The notes beneath the pieces are model-generated. The model was given only the letters and a program-made list of their open reading frames with translations. It was not told the origin of the DNA and made no database searches. Made by a program: the position numbers and the translations under genes. Shown here in pieces: positions 53,205-61,765 of a stretch of 64,000 nucleotides of DNA (the stretch's first letter is position 1; every line of letters starts with the position of its first letter). This DNA comes from Fibrobacteria bacterium (GTDB taxonomy: Bacteria > Fibrobacterota > Fibrobacteria > UBA5070): NCBI GenBank assembly GCA_020633825.1, contig JACKCV010000005.1, positions 1 to 64,000 on the forward strand. Direction: 5' to 3'.

Positions 53205-53490
53205 TGGGTCGGTCGGTCGGCTGGGTACGGTGAGGTCGCGCGGTGTTGGCGGCGACGCTTCGCTGGCCGCACGCGGAGGCTGGCTCGCGGCCGGTAGGTT
53301 GGTTGGCGGGTACGGTGAGGTCGCGCGGTGTTTGCGGCGACGCATGCGGGTGCGGGCTCGCGGCCGGTTGGTTGGTTGGCGGGTACGGTGAGGTCGCGCG
53401 GATTCGGCGGCGACGCTTCGCTGGCCGCCTGCGAAGACTGGCTCGTGGCCGGTAGGTTGGTTGGCAGGGACGGTGAGGTCGCGCGGTGAA
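53205..53490. repeat. Four imperfect direct repeats of about 73-86 bp
   Basis: The core GGTACGGTGAGGTCGCGCGG starts near 53223, 53308, 53381 and (slightly changed) 53467. Between cores are GGTTGGTTGG and GGCGGCGACGC-type segments, also repeated. Spacings are unequal (about 85, 73 and 86 bp), so it is not a CRISPR array. The array sits at the boundary between GC-rich chromosome and the low-GC island. Confidence 0.65.
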
Positions 53491-53698
53491 TCCGCCCAGG
53501 AAATGATGAGGATTTAAATGGTGAAAAAAGGCGTCGCTACCTAGAGGAGGATGTTTTCCATTTGTGATTCTTGGGTGTGCTGTACTTCATTTCTGGGCCA
53601 AGAGAGACCTATGTCTGTCAGAATCTGAGATCCCTTGGAAACTGGGCCGGTGAATTCGTCTTTTGCCCCTCGGGGAAAAGGTAGCGAGATAGGTGTTT

Positions 53699-53701
53699 CC
53701 G
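53699..53701. repeat. IS3 target duplication, left (CCG)
   Basis: CCG precedes the left inverted repeat TGGCGTGTCCCCCTC; the same CCG follows the right end at 56334-56336. IS3-family elements make 3-4 bp duplications. Confidence 0.55.
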
Positions 53702-53749
53702 TGGCGTGTCCCCCTCCTGACGGACGCAACGATCAGGTAGGTTGAACAG

Positions 53750-54103
53750 ATGGAAGATAAGGCACGGTCCGGTCGCCGGACCTACGATTCGGGGTTCAAG
53801 GAGCGCGCGGTTGCGATGGCGGCAGAGAGCAACAACGTCGCCGAGACGGCGCGGCAGCTTGGCGTTGGCTACAGCCTCCTGAACAGCTGGCGCAATGCCG
53901 CTGAGCTGGCCCGCAGCAAGGGGCAAGGCTTGGCGATGGCCTTGGAAGAGAGAGCCCGTCTGGCGGCCCTGGAGAAGGAGGTCGCCCAGCTTCGGGAGGA
54001 GAACGAGATCCTAAAAAAAGGCTCATCCGACATTCGTGTGGGTGGAATCGCCCCGGATCAGAGTCTTGGCAGGGTCGACGTGAGGATTTTGAGCCTGAGG
54101 TAG
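53750..54103 (+). pseudogene. IS3 orfA, 3' end replaced by ISL3 sequence
   Basis: The HTH (TYDSGFKERAVAMAAESNNVAETARQLGV region) and leucine-zipper (ALEKEVAQLREENEILKK) parts are typical OrfA. At the A7 tract (54013-54019) ISL3 begins, and the last ~25 codons read into it. The missing original tail (ATAYFARDRV...) is found after the right ISL3 end, near 55415. OrfA normally binds the ends and makes an OrfAB transposase by frameshift, which is impossible here. Confidence 0.88.
54012..54019. repeat. ISL3 target duplication, left (TAAAAAAA)
   Basis: TAAAAAAA at 54012-54019 matches 55406-55413. The 8-bp length and A/T-richness are usual for ISL3-family targets. The target is the slippery tract of the IS3 frameshift. 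Confidence 0.85.
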
Positions 54104-55405
54104 TCCTCGTCTCGTAGACCGTAGGCACGCTTCTGGATGGCTCTGATCTTGGCGTTCATGCCCTCGACGAATCCCATGGGGACTTTGCACTTCGGGTCGA
54201 GGGATCGGACGATGCCGTCCCAGTGGCTTTCCACGAGGTCGGCGAACTTCTCGAGAGGCTGGAGTCGTTGCCACCGTAACGAGGACCTCCACTCGTCGAA
54301 GAACTTCCGAGCCCAGGCCGGAGGCTTGAACGTCCAGATCCTTCGGAACGATTCCTTCAGCAGGTAGGCCTTGTTCAGCCGCCGATTGACCTGCAGAAGC
54401 TCGTCCAAGGCCTTGCGGCGTCGGGGGTCGAGGTTCTCGCGGTGCGACAGCAGGATGTACTTGGTACCCTTGATGTAACGGCGCTGATCGCCATCCAGAC
54501 GCTTGTACTCGGCCTTGCGGATCTTGTCGACGGCATCGCCCAGGTTCTTGACCAGGTGGAAGTGGTCGTAGTGCACTGCGGCGTTGGGACAGTGGGCTTC
54601 CAGCGACGTCCGATACGGCCCGTACATGTCCATCACGGCCAGTTCAATGCCCTCCCGCTCCGATGCCGTGAGGGATTGGAAGAAGTCGTCGACCGCCTCG
54701 CGCCCCCGCCCTTTGCGTTCGCCGACCCAGATCGGACGCTTGTGCTCCAGGTCGTGGACGATCACGCGGTAGGAGTGTCCGGAAGCGATGGCGATCTCGT
54801 CCAGACCGATCCAGCGTGGAGCGGGCCGGGGGTGCGCCTCCAATTGCTTGGTCATGTAGAGCTTGTCCAGATCCTTGACCGTGTCCCAGGAGAGTCCCGT
54901 CTCTACGGCAACGGCCTTCACCGACTTCTCGCGGCACTGACGCCCCACCCACAGGGCGTATCGATCCGTATAGCGGTTGACATCGGCGAGGAACTCGATC
55001 CGCTCGGTCTTCACAGCTTGGCACCGAGTGCAGAAGACTCGCCGGATTGGGATCCGAAGCCAGATGCGCCACGGACCCAGATCGAGATCCCGAACCAGTC
55101 GGTCCCGCTGGTCATACCAACCACGGACCCGATGCCCACAGCATCCGCAACGACTGGTTTTTTCCCCGACGCCGCAGGGAAAGAACCCATGCGGCGTCAT
55201 CGACGGGGTGGGGCTCCAGATGGACCGAGGGGGTGAAGCCGGGGAAGCGGTAGGCTCCCTTCAGATGGCAACGAGTCGGGCCGAGACAGGTCGTCGAATC
55301 CATACTCCAAATCTGGATTCGAGCGACGACCCTGGAGACCACTTCCAATCAGGGGTGTGAGGGGGTATCACCCCGAAAATCACCCACTCGTTTCCCGGAT
55401 GAGCC
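54020..55405 (-). mobile_element. ISL3-family insertion sequence
   Basis: About 1386 bp. The ends are inverted repeats starting GGCTCATCCG, followed by partly matching bases and GTGGGTG in both. They are flanked by 8-bp duplications. It contains one leftward transposase gene. Its two clean junctions restore a normal IS3 when removed. Confidence 0.9.
54058..55200 (-). CDS. ISL3-family transposase
   Basis: 380 residues. The N-terminal zinc-finger region (SRCGCCGHRVRGW, then FCTRCQA) and the HTH-like part precede the DDE domain: WIGLDEIAIASGHSY, VMDMYGPYRTSLEAHCPNA and DHFHLVKNLGDAVDKIRK. The end CKVPMGFVEGMNAKIRAIQKRAYG is the family's hallmark (NxxxKxxKRxxYG-like). It is slightly shorter than some members (400-430). 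It is probably active. Confidence 0.93.
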   Translation of the reverse strand: MTPHGFFPCGVGEKTSRCGCCGHRVRGWYDQRDRLVRDLDLGPWRIWLRIPIRRVFCTRCQAVKTERIEFLADVNRYTDRYALWVGRQCREKSVKAVAVETGLSWDTVKDLDKLYMTKQLEAHPRPAPRWIGLDEIAIASGHSYRVIVHDLEHKRPIWVGERKGRGREAVDDFFQSLTASEREGIELAVMDMYGPYRTSLEAHCPNAAVHYDHFHLVKNLGDAVDKIRKAEYKRLDGDQRRYIKGTKYILLSHRENLDPRRRKALDELLQVNRRLNKAYLLKESFRRIWTFKPPAWARKFFDEWRSSLRWQRLQPLEKFADLVESHWDGIVRSLDPKCKVPMGFVEGMNAKIRAIQKRAYGLRDEDYLRLKILTSTLPRL

Positions 55406-55413
55406 TAAAAAAA
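55406..55413. repeat. ISL3 target duplication, right (TAAAAAAA)
   Basis: Second copy of the 8-bp target; see 54012-54019. It is followed by GCCACGGCGTAC, the original continuation of orfA. Confidence 0.85.
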
Positions 55414-55472
55414 GCCACGGCGTACTTCGCACGGGATCGAGTCCCGCCGAGAAGTACGCCTGGATCGAAAGC

Positions 55473-56306
55473 ATGAAGGAGGCTCACGACATCTCCGATC
55501 TCTGCCGTGCGCTCCAGGTTGGTCGCTCCAGCTTCTACGACTGGAGAAGCCGTCCCGTCGACCATGTGGAGCTTGCCCTGCGAAAGCGCATCGGCGTGCT
55601 GTTCCGCCGCTTTCGATGCACCTACGGGCACCGTTCCATCGTGGACGAGCTGCGCAAGGAAGGCGAGACGGTCGGCCGCAAGAAGGTTCTGCGCCTGATG
55701 ACCGAAGACGGCCTGGTGCCGACGCCAAGCCTTCCCAAGCCCTACGGCAAGGCATCTGGAAACGAGCACCAGGTGGCCAAGAATCGTCTGGATCGCGACT
55801 TCGACATCGCACGAGCCAATAGCGTTTGGACCACCGACATCACCTACATCTGGACCAGCAACGGCTGGGCGTACCTGGCGGTGATCCTCGACTTGTTCTC
55901 GCGTCGAATCGTGGGCTGGCACGTCGGCCAGCATCCCGACACGGATCTGGTCTTAAAGGCACTGATGATGGCCGTGCGGTCTCGCAAACCACGCCGCTGG
56001 AGGCTGATGGTCCACTCTGACCAGGGATGCCAGTACACCTCGCGGAAGTACCGTCAGCAACTCCACGACCTGGGCATCCTGCAGTCCATGAGTCGCCGCG
56101 GACAATGCTGGGACAATGCGCCGACCGAAAGCTTCTTCAGCACGATGAAGCGCGAAACCGGAATTTCAAAGTGGATCCTGGACGACTGCCAAGCGGTGGA
56201 GACGGCCATGGTCGATTGGATCGAGACCTGGTACAACCAGGCGAGACGACACACGAAGCTCGGCGGATGCAACCCCGCCCAGTTCGAGCTTAAAGGGGCT
56301 GCTTAA
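55473..56306 (+). CDS. IS3 orfB transposase (DDE integrase core)
   Basis: 277 residues. HTH_21-like start (FRRFRCTYGHRSIVDELRKE), then the catalytic Asp in WTTDITYIW, Asp in MVHSDQGCQYTS and Glu in NAPTESFFSTMKRE, all as in active IS3 integrases. The gene is intact, but it can no longer be joined to orfA by frameshifting because ISL3 separates them. Confidence 0.93.
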   Translation: MKEAHDISDLCRALQVGRSSFYDWRSRPVDHVELALRKRIGVLFRRFRCTYGHRSIVDELRKEGETVGRKKVLRLMTEDGLVPTPSLPKPYGKASGNEHQVAKNRLDRDFDIARANSVWTTDITYIWTSNGWAYLAVILDLFSRRIVGWHVGQHPDTDLVLKALMMAVRSRKPRRWRLMVHSDQGCQYTSRKYRQQLHDLGILQSMSRRGQCWDNAPTESFFSTMKRETGISKWILDDCQAVETAMVDWIETWYNQARRHTKLGGCNPAQFELKGAA

Positions 56307-56333
56307 CTTGTCCGGTCAGAGGGGGACACGCCA

Positions 56334-56336
56334 CCG
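56334..56336. repeat. IS3 target duplication, right (CCG)
   Basis: CCG after the right inverted repeat, matching 53699-53701. Confidence 0.55.
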
Positions 56337-56539
56337 ACATGAAAGAAGCGGAGAACTAAAAAGCAAAGCGGTATCGGATGCCAGACCGGAATCAGGCAGT
56401 ATCTTTAAGTAGTGCCGTTGACTTGTCTTGCTTTAGGATGAATCTCAATATCAATCAGGCTTGAGCGAAAATCAATCTCCTGCAATGCGTTTGAAAACTT
56501 CAACCGTTGTTATTGGAGGGATGTCAATGAGGGGGAAAA

Positions 56540-56645
56540 ATGAGAAGAATCAAAAGAGATAGAGTGTACTTTATGTCTGAGTTGGTTAAAAAAAAGCAAA
56601 GGTCTGACATTAACTTCAAGATTTCTTCTTGCTGGTTTTGTTATT
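56540..56645 (+). other. N-terminal region of the next gene, with A8 tract that shifts the frame
   Basis: ATG 56540 (after GAGGGGG) or ATG 56573 opens a frame beginning MSELVKK. It leaves the downstream frame at a run of eight A (56588-56595). With seven A it would read on as SKGLTLTSRFLLAGFVIVLF and GSFLSSC, a complete lipoprotein signal. So the true gene probably starts here, and the tract is a mutation, sequence error, or slippage/phase-variation site. Confidence 0.55.
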
Positions 56646-57932
56646 GTGCTTTTTGGTTCATTTCTTTCCTCATGTAGAAGCGTTCCAGATACTGAGCCTA
56701 CTGAAGAGGAATGTAGTGATTGGTGCGAAAACAATTATCAAACTGATGATCAAAAAAAGGAATGGGAGAAATGTAAGGGAATATTGACAGATAAGGCGGT
56801 TGAGTGTCTGACAAACAAATCGGGATCAAACACTTGCCCGCTCAATCAAAAAATAGTCATTGGGACATGTTATTATCCGAAAACTGATGAGCCGCAAAAC
56901 GCCACAGTGCCATCGCAAAATCCTGGTGGATCGACGAATTCTACTGAATTAAAAAGAATTGCATTTAACGTTGTAAAAATAGATCTCTACAAGAGAACAT
57001 TTTCGAATATATCGCTTCCCGAAAAATATCCTCCAAGAAAAATTGACTTTTCGAATCTATCGAATGATGCGCCAACCGGCGCTCCGCTGTCATACCAAGA
57101 ATTTGCAAACATCTTGAGGAAAAATAATCGCGAAATTTTAGTGAAATCTGCCAGTGGAAATTATAGGGCCAAAATTGATCTGTTTATGGATTCCTGGATT
57201 GCTGGGAGGCCAGACAGTGATGAAAAGCAGGCGCCTGGGATGTGTGGAGAACCAAGAGTGATAAAAAGTCCGACTGCGCTAAAATTGAATGTGAATAAAA
57301 CCGTAATCAAAACATATGAATGGGATTTGGAATGGGGTATTCCATTGATAGCAAATGGGCGAGCAGCAAAGGCGTATAATGATGTCTACTCCAATTGGAC
57401 TGGGAAAGGCGTCCAGGTGAATGTTTATTTAGTTGCCACGCCAATTGAGAAGCAAACAAGAGATGAGGTTTCGGGGGCGTGCACTAGTGGGAGTTTGCCT
57501 ATATCGGAAGTGGCGAAATGGGATCAAGGGGAGGCAGCAATAGAAAAGGTACTGGCTAAAGATTATCGTGAGATGCTCGGGGAAAGAATTGGTGAAGCAA
57601 CAAAAACGCAAAGATCTCATGTTTTCACAGTCTTTGCATACCTTGATAATATTATGGAAGGGCTCCCGTATAATTTTGAAGACTGTAAGTTCTCTAGCGG
57701 GCAGCCAGACCCCTCGGAAATTGTACGCCATCTAATTTCACATGAAATTGGGCATCACTTCCTATCGGCAGGGCATGATCCTGCTCCAAATCGAATGCTC
57801 AGCCAACAATTTTCATGTTCCGATGATTTTGACTTTGGATACACGCCTACAGAATTTGAGGAGCCAGAGGACGTTGTTTTAGATATTTCGGAAACAACAA
57901 TACATGATGTTAGGGAGATTTGGTTGCCATGA
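56646..57932 (+). CDS. Lipoprotein metallopeptidase-like protein (HExxH), first of low-GC operon
   Basis: 428 residues if started at GTG 56646, but the real start is likely 56540 or 56573 through the A8 tract. The lipobox is FLSSC. A cysteine-rich N-terminal part (EECSDWCENNYQ, CLTNKSGSNTCPLNQ) is followed by a long middle domain. A zinc-protease-like site is HLISHEIGHHFLSAGHD (HEIGH, with a third His six residues on); it differs in spacing from HExxHxxGxxH metzincins. The sequence is AT-rich, unlike its surroundings. The activity is not proven. Confidence 0.65.
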   Translation: MLFGSFLSSCRSVPDTEPTEEECSDWCENNYQTDDQKKEWEKCKGILTDKAVECLTNKSGSNTCPLNQKIVIGTCYYPKTDEPQNATVPSQNPGGSTNSTELKRIAFNVVKIDLYKRTFSNISLPEKYPPRKIDFSNLSNDAPTGAPLSYQEFANILRKNNREILVKSASGNYRAKIDLFMDSWIAGRPDSDEKQAPGMCGEPRVIKSPTALKLNVNKTVIKTYEWDLEWGIPLIANGRAAKAYNDVYSNWTGKGVQVNVYLVATPIEKQTRDEVSGACTSGSLPISEVAKWDQGEAAIEKVLAKDYREMLGERIGEATKTQRSHVFTVFAYLDNIMEGLPYNFEDCKFSSGQPDPSEIVRHLISHEIGHHFLSAGHDPAPNRMLSQQFSCSDDFDFGYTPTEFEEPEDVVLDISETTIHDVREIWLP

Positions 57933-58858
57933 ATAAAAAATTGATTCTGATTCTTCTCTTGATATGGGCTTCTAACTCTTTGGGATTAACGGAGAAGAGT
58001 TATGCCAAACCCCCTGAAAAAATGGTCAAGCTTGAGTGGGGAACTTTTGATTCTGTTATCACAGATTACCAATACGTAATGTTTTGGGTGAAGTACACGA
58101 ATCTAAGCCTAATAGATACGTTTGTTGTGGCCGAAAATCCTTCCAGCTATGAACTGAGAATGCAAATCAACGATGGTCGTGATTCAAGGCGTATTGGAGG
58201 GTGCAATGGATGTTCCTGGCCAATACCTCCGAACAGCTCGCTATTCCTCATTTGCGGGATTGGGCTTTCTGATTTGCCAGAATTCGCCAAGGCGAAAGAT
58301 GCGAAAATTTTCTTATCCGCCATCCCAGAGGATCGGCGAATTATTTCCGATTCTTCAAAGGTGTATGTAAGAATAAAGCCGCCAAAAAACATGAGGCTTT
58401 TTGGTTTGATGGATGATGTACTTACAAAATCGCTTTTTAAAGTAAAGCAAGATTCTGCGTATTTCAGAGCAAAAAAAACTCAATGCGCTTCATTTATAAA
58501 GAGAATGAACGAGGCTGTTGCTAAGGAAGGGGCTGATTATGTGCTGCAATCAGCAATTATTAATTTCTTGCGGATGGGGGCTTGTTCCAAAAATCAACCT
58601 GAATTCTTCGGCACTGGCCTGGTAAATTGGCCGGAAAATGATTCTCTCGGGAAATGCTATTCGAGGATTTCAGAAAAAGGAAATTCAGAATGCTCGCTTG
58701 AGGAGGTTAATGCAAACAAATTGGTTAAACGGCTGGCGAAATTGACCAAACCAATTGACCTGAAGGCTGCTCCGTACAAATTCTTGAGTGGGACTGATAC
58801 GGTATATGTGGCGTGGTCAAGTTGGGTCATTGAGCAAACTTTGGAGGCTTTTAAATGA
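57929..58858 (+). CDS. Secreted protein of unknown function, second of low-GC operon
   Basis: 309 residues. ATG 57929 overlaps the previous stop by 4 nt. The signal peptide is NKKLILILLLIWASNSLG. The middle resembles a beta-sandwich (MFWVKYTNLSLIDTFVVAE, GGCNGCSWPIPPNSS), and the second half is helix-rich with Cys residues (RAKKTQCASFIKRMNEAVA). Not recognised. It is coupled to both neighbours. Confidence 0.65.
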   Translation: MNKKLILILLLIWASNSLGLTEKSYAKPPEKMVKLEWGTFDSVITDYQYVMFWVKYTNLSLIDTFVVAENPSSYELRMQINDGRDSRRIGGCNGCSWPIPPNSSLFLICGIGLSDLPEFAKAKDAKIFLSAIPEDRRIISDSSKVYVRIKPPKNMRLFGLMDDVLTKSLFKVKQDSAYFRAKKTQCASFIKRMNEAVAKEGADYVLQSAIINFLRMGACSKNQPEFFGTGLVNWPENDSLGKCYSRISEKGNSECSLEEVNANKLVKRLAKLTKPIDLKAAPYKFLSGTDTVYVAWSSWVIEQTLEAFK

Positions 58859-60999
58859 AAATTGCCATGCTTGCGGTTGCGCTGATTGTTGGCCTTGCTG
58901 AAGCCGGGGTGAACCGAACTAACTTTTTCTATTACAAAGCTACTTACAAAGATTACCTTGGTAGAACACGGCATCGCCAATATTTCATCAATGTCTTTGA
59001 TGAAAATGCTTCATATAAATGGTTAGGTCACGGCTTTTTGGACGGAAATCCGAAGCATGGAATGATGAAGGTGATGAATGATGGAAAAAATGTTTTTCAT
59101 TTGATTACTGAGTACGATGATGTTAGAACGCTTTGGGTACAGCCGCAAAATCGATCTTACGCTTCAACAAAGGCTTTTAATAGGCATCTGGCTTCCCATC
59201 CGAACTTTGCAAGCCTGAATAATATTTTTGGATGCTCTGATGGGACCATTTATGCCCAATCTAGGTCAGATTGGTCCGTTGTGAGGGGGTCTTTAAATCA
59301 AGAATCCCTTGAGCTACTCAGTTGGAAGGGGAAAACAGGCGTCAATGACTTAGTGGGAATATCTGGGGCATGCAATACTCTCGAAAAGAAAATTATCGTT
59401 TTAGATGGGAATGGGAAGTTTATTGTCTGGGATGATAATTTGGAGGAGCGGCGTGAAATAAATATTGAGAAGCCGAAGGGGCGGCGATTTCTGAGCTTAA
59501 AAGGTGATGGATTTGTTGATGAGACAGGTCGAGTAATTCTCTGGGCCCAGACAGTCGAAAGCATCGATAGAAAGCCTGTATTTGGAATTGAGCGAATGGA
59601 GTATTCGGTAGCATCCGGAACACTGCAAGTGCGTTGGTTTCCGTTGGGGCTTCCTGTGAATGCGAATAGAGATGAAACAACTGGGGCATTGGCTTTGTGG
59701 AAAGATTTCATTCCATTTTGGACTGGAGCCAATGATGTTCGAATCTTAGCTGTGTCAAATAACCGAATTCATGTATTTTCTGGAGACGGTCGCTGGTTGG
59801 AAAGTCCATGGGGGAATGCTCCAATTGATCCTGCGGATCCATGGGGATCATGGAAAGTGAATGGTCCGTTCTATCTAGCGCGAACAATCATGACGAACAA
59901 TACTCGTGGGAATTATTCATCGAATCGGGAGTTTTATGTAGCAGATGATTTTGAGGCGGGCGGCGATCATGGAATTCATAGGTTCCAATGGCTGGATGAT
60001 GGCTTTTCAGACTACATTGAGGCCGGCGTGGAAGTTCGAGATGATTCTAGACCTGGTGAGCCGATCTCGAGACTGAGCTTGACGCTGGAAAATAAATCCA
60101 TTGCAAGGCAATTGGTTGATCCGAAAATTCGACTCTGGATTAATCGGTCGGAGTTTTACCCGGATGACCTTGTATGTGACAAATACTATATTAATTCGGA
60201 AAATGCATCTTGCAATGTGGGTTGTTCTGAAACAAACCCCAATAATTGCTGGATTGATTTGGTTCTGGGCGATGACCTTGCCTTGGATCCGGCTGGGAAA
60301 ACCATTCGAGGTGATATTTCAATTGGCGTTCACCCTAAAACATGGGATACGTGGGGAAAGCAGAACGACTTTTCGTTGAAAATGATTGGTGATCAGTGGC
60401 GCCCAGTAGATGAGGTTACTCTATTCACCAGAGCTGTTGATGGTGGTGAGTGGACAAAAGTGTGGGGTAAGGAGCCTGACCCGGCAGAGATTCCATTGCC
60501 AAAAGGCTGGACTCCAGGGAACCCTCCAGTAGATGAATCATACAGCCATGTCAGCAATATGGATGATGTTCGATATTGGAAGCTCATTTCGAACGGAACA
60601 ATAGGCGTTGATTTGCTTGAATTCCGAACAGGAAATGGTTCGCTTCGGATGCAAGGGAATGGCTGGATTGCTATGGAAAGTATCCCGTTTTCTGCGCCAA
60701 ATGAGGTTTCAAAAATTTCCTTTTCTTCAAAATCAATTCGACCGATCGGTAATATCTGGTGGCAAGGGCAGCTTCAGGTGTTCCTTGAAAGCAAATCCAT
60801 GGGTGTATACAATCAATTTGTTGGCACTGGAAATATTACGAATGCGAATTTTGGGGATTGGGTGAACTATTCAATGGTGATCCCCTCCTACATTCGGGAA
60901 AAGCTTGTGCCGAATGTGCATGACTTGGTTGTAAGGTTGACGGTCGTCTCTCCAGAAAACGGGGGTCCAATTTTGATAGATGAATTGTTGATTGAGTAA
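58855..60999 (+). CDS. Large secreted protein with propeller-like and carbohydrate-binding-like regions, third of low-GC operon
   Basis: 714 residues from ATG 58855 (ATGA overlap). The signal peptide is KIAMLAVALIVGLAEA. Residues ~20-340 look like repeated four-strand blades (ASYKWLGHGFLDGNPKHG, KKIIVLDGNGKFIVWDDNLE, DVRILAVSNNRIHVFSGDGR). Residues ~380-500 resemble a CBM3-like beta-sandwich (VEVRDDSRPGEPISRLSLTL). The C-terminal ~150 residues resemble another carbohydrate-binding module. Probably surface-bound; the function is unknown. A terminator follows. Confidence 0.68.
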   Translation: MKIAMLAVALIVGLAEAGVNRTNFFYYKATYKDYLGRTRHRQYFINVFDENASYKWLGHGFLDGNPKHGMMKVMNDGKNVFHLITEYDDVRTLWVQPQNRSYASTKAFNRHLASHPNFASLNNIFGCSDGTIYAQSRSDWSVVRGSLNQESLELLSWKGKTGVNDLVGISGACNTLEKKIIVLDGNGKFIVWDDNLEERREINIEKPKGRRFLSLKGDGFVDETGRVILWAQTVESIDRKPVFGIERMEYSVASGTLQVRWFPLGLPVNANRDETTGALALWKDFIPFWTGANDVRILAVSNNRIHVFSGDGRWLESPWGNAPIDPADPWGSWKVNGPFYLARTIMTNNTRGNYSSNREFYVADDFEAGGDHGIHRFQWLDDGFSDYIEAGVEVRDDSRPGEPISRLSLTLENKSIARQLVDPKIRLWINRSEFYPDDLVCDKYYINSENASCNVGCSETNPNNCWIDLVLGDDLALDPAGKTIRGDISIGVHPKTWDTWGKQNDFSLKMIGDQWRPVDEVTLFTRAVDGGEWTKVWGKEPDPAEIPLPKGWTPGNPPVDESYSHVSNMDDVRYWKLISNGTIGVDLLEFRTGNGSLRMQGNGWIAMESIPFSAPNEVSKISFSSKSIRPIGNIWWQGQLQVFLESKSMGVYNQFVGTGNITNANFGDWVNYSMVIPSYIREKLVPNVHDLVVRLTVVSPENGGPILIDELLIE

Positions 61000-61019
61000 A
61001 ACGCACTCGAAGGAAAAGG

Positions 61020-61041
61020 GAGGGCTCCAGGAAAAGCCCTC
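61020..61041 (+). terminator. Terminator of the low-GC operon
   Basis: GAGGGCT (61020-61026) pairs with AGCCCTC (61035-61041), loop CCAGGAAA, followed by TTTG. The stem is 7 bp and there is a short T-run. It comes 20 nt after the last stop codon. Confidence 0.7.
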
Positions 61042-61765
61042 TTTGAGTACTAGATAAGATTTATTTCAAACGCTCAATCTATTAGACTCAGTTTCATAAT
61101 CGACCTGCGGGGCATGCCAGGCACGCGGAATTGGGTCATCGATTGTGATTTAAGTTTAAAGGAGGCTTAGGGAGTTAGACTTTGGGACTCGCTACGGGAG
61201 TGGGGCGAGGTCCACCATTCCGGCGTTCAAATGGACAACTCTAAATTCCCACTTTCAAGGAAACTTGGGTACAGGGCCCCTGAGGGCGGGATGATGAAGC
61301 AGCCGCATGGAACTCCTGTCAACCCATCGCTGTTGCAGATGGGGGGGGGAGGTGAGACGCTCCTCGGTCACAAGGCAGAGGTGCGTGTTCTAGCCCTTCA
61401 TTGATATCCCGCATGGAGGACGAGATTGGCCAGACTGTCGCGTCACGGTTCACATCCCTCCAATACCACGCGACCTGTGGACAGAGCGAAGCCCCCCCAC
61501 AATTCCACGGATTTCCATCCTCGGTCGGGTCGCCCGGACCTCCTGCCCTCAAGGTTGTGTAGGTCCTCAGTCGAGAAGGGGCAAGGCCGGAGGTGTGGGG
61601 GTGGCAGGCCCGAAAATCGGCTATGCTCGGACGGGGCTGGGAGCGTACCTTGTCCACGGACCGAACCGGGGTTTTCCGGGAACAGTCGCGGCTACAACGG
61701 AGCGATTTCGTTGGGCGGTGCAGTGTGACGTGTTGGGAACCATCCACCAGACCTCTGAAGGATTC
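61042..61765. other. 724-base region without a supported gene
   Basis: The first ~100 bases are AT-rich and belong to the island; from about 61140 composition returns to GC-rich. No tRNA, inverted repeat or target duplication was seen that would mark the island's right edge. TACCTT at 61648-61653 is a possible -10 box for the acyltransferase. Confidence 0.4.

Larger units (their letters stand above)
53067..53701. other. Region between ssb and the IS3 element
   Basis: It contains four imperfect repeats (53205-53490) and then, from about 53500, markedly AT-richer DNA that continues beyond the IS elements. This part belongs to the low-GC island. A tiny frame with GAGGAGG at 53543 (25 codons) is seen but not supported. 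Confidence 0.5.
53702..56333 (+). mobile_element. IS3-family insertion sequence interrupted by an ISL3-family element
   Basis: The ends TGGCGTGTCCCCCTC and GAGGGGGACACGCCA are inverted repeats, flanked by CCG duplications. Without the nested ISL3 and its extra target copy the element is about 1.24 kb, the usual IS3 size. It carries orfA and orfB with an A7 slippery region between them. The nested element makes it defective unless supplied in trans. Confidence 0.85.

Noticed and set aside
53205..53490. CRISPR array
   Set aside because: Repeat spacing is uneven (73-86 bp), the intervening segments are themselves related, and no cas genes are near.
53549..53626. 25-codon ORF with a strong ribosome site before the IS3 element
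   Set aside because: Too short, Cys/Trp-rich and unsupported by anything except GAGGAGG.
61042..61765. tRNA or attachment site at the right edge of the low-GC island
   Set aside because: I looked for a cloverleaf and for a repeat of the left boundary and found neither.
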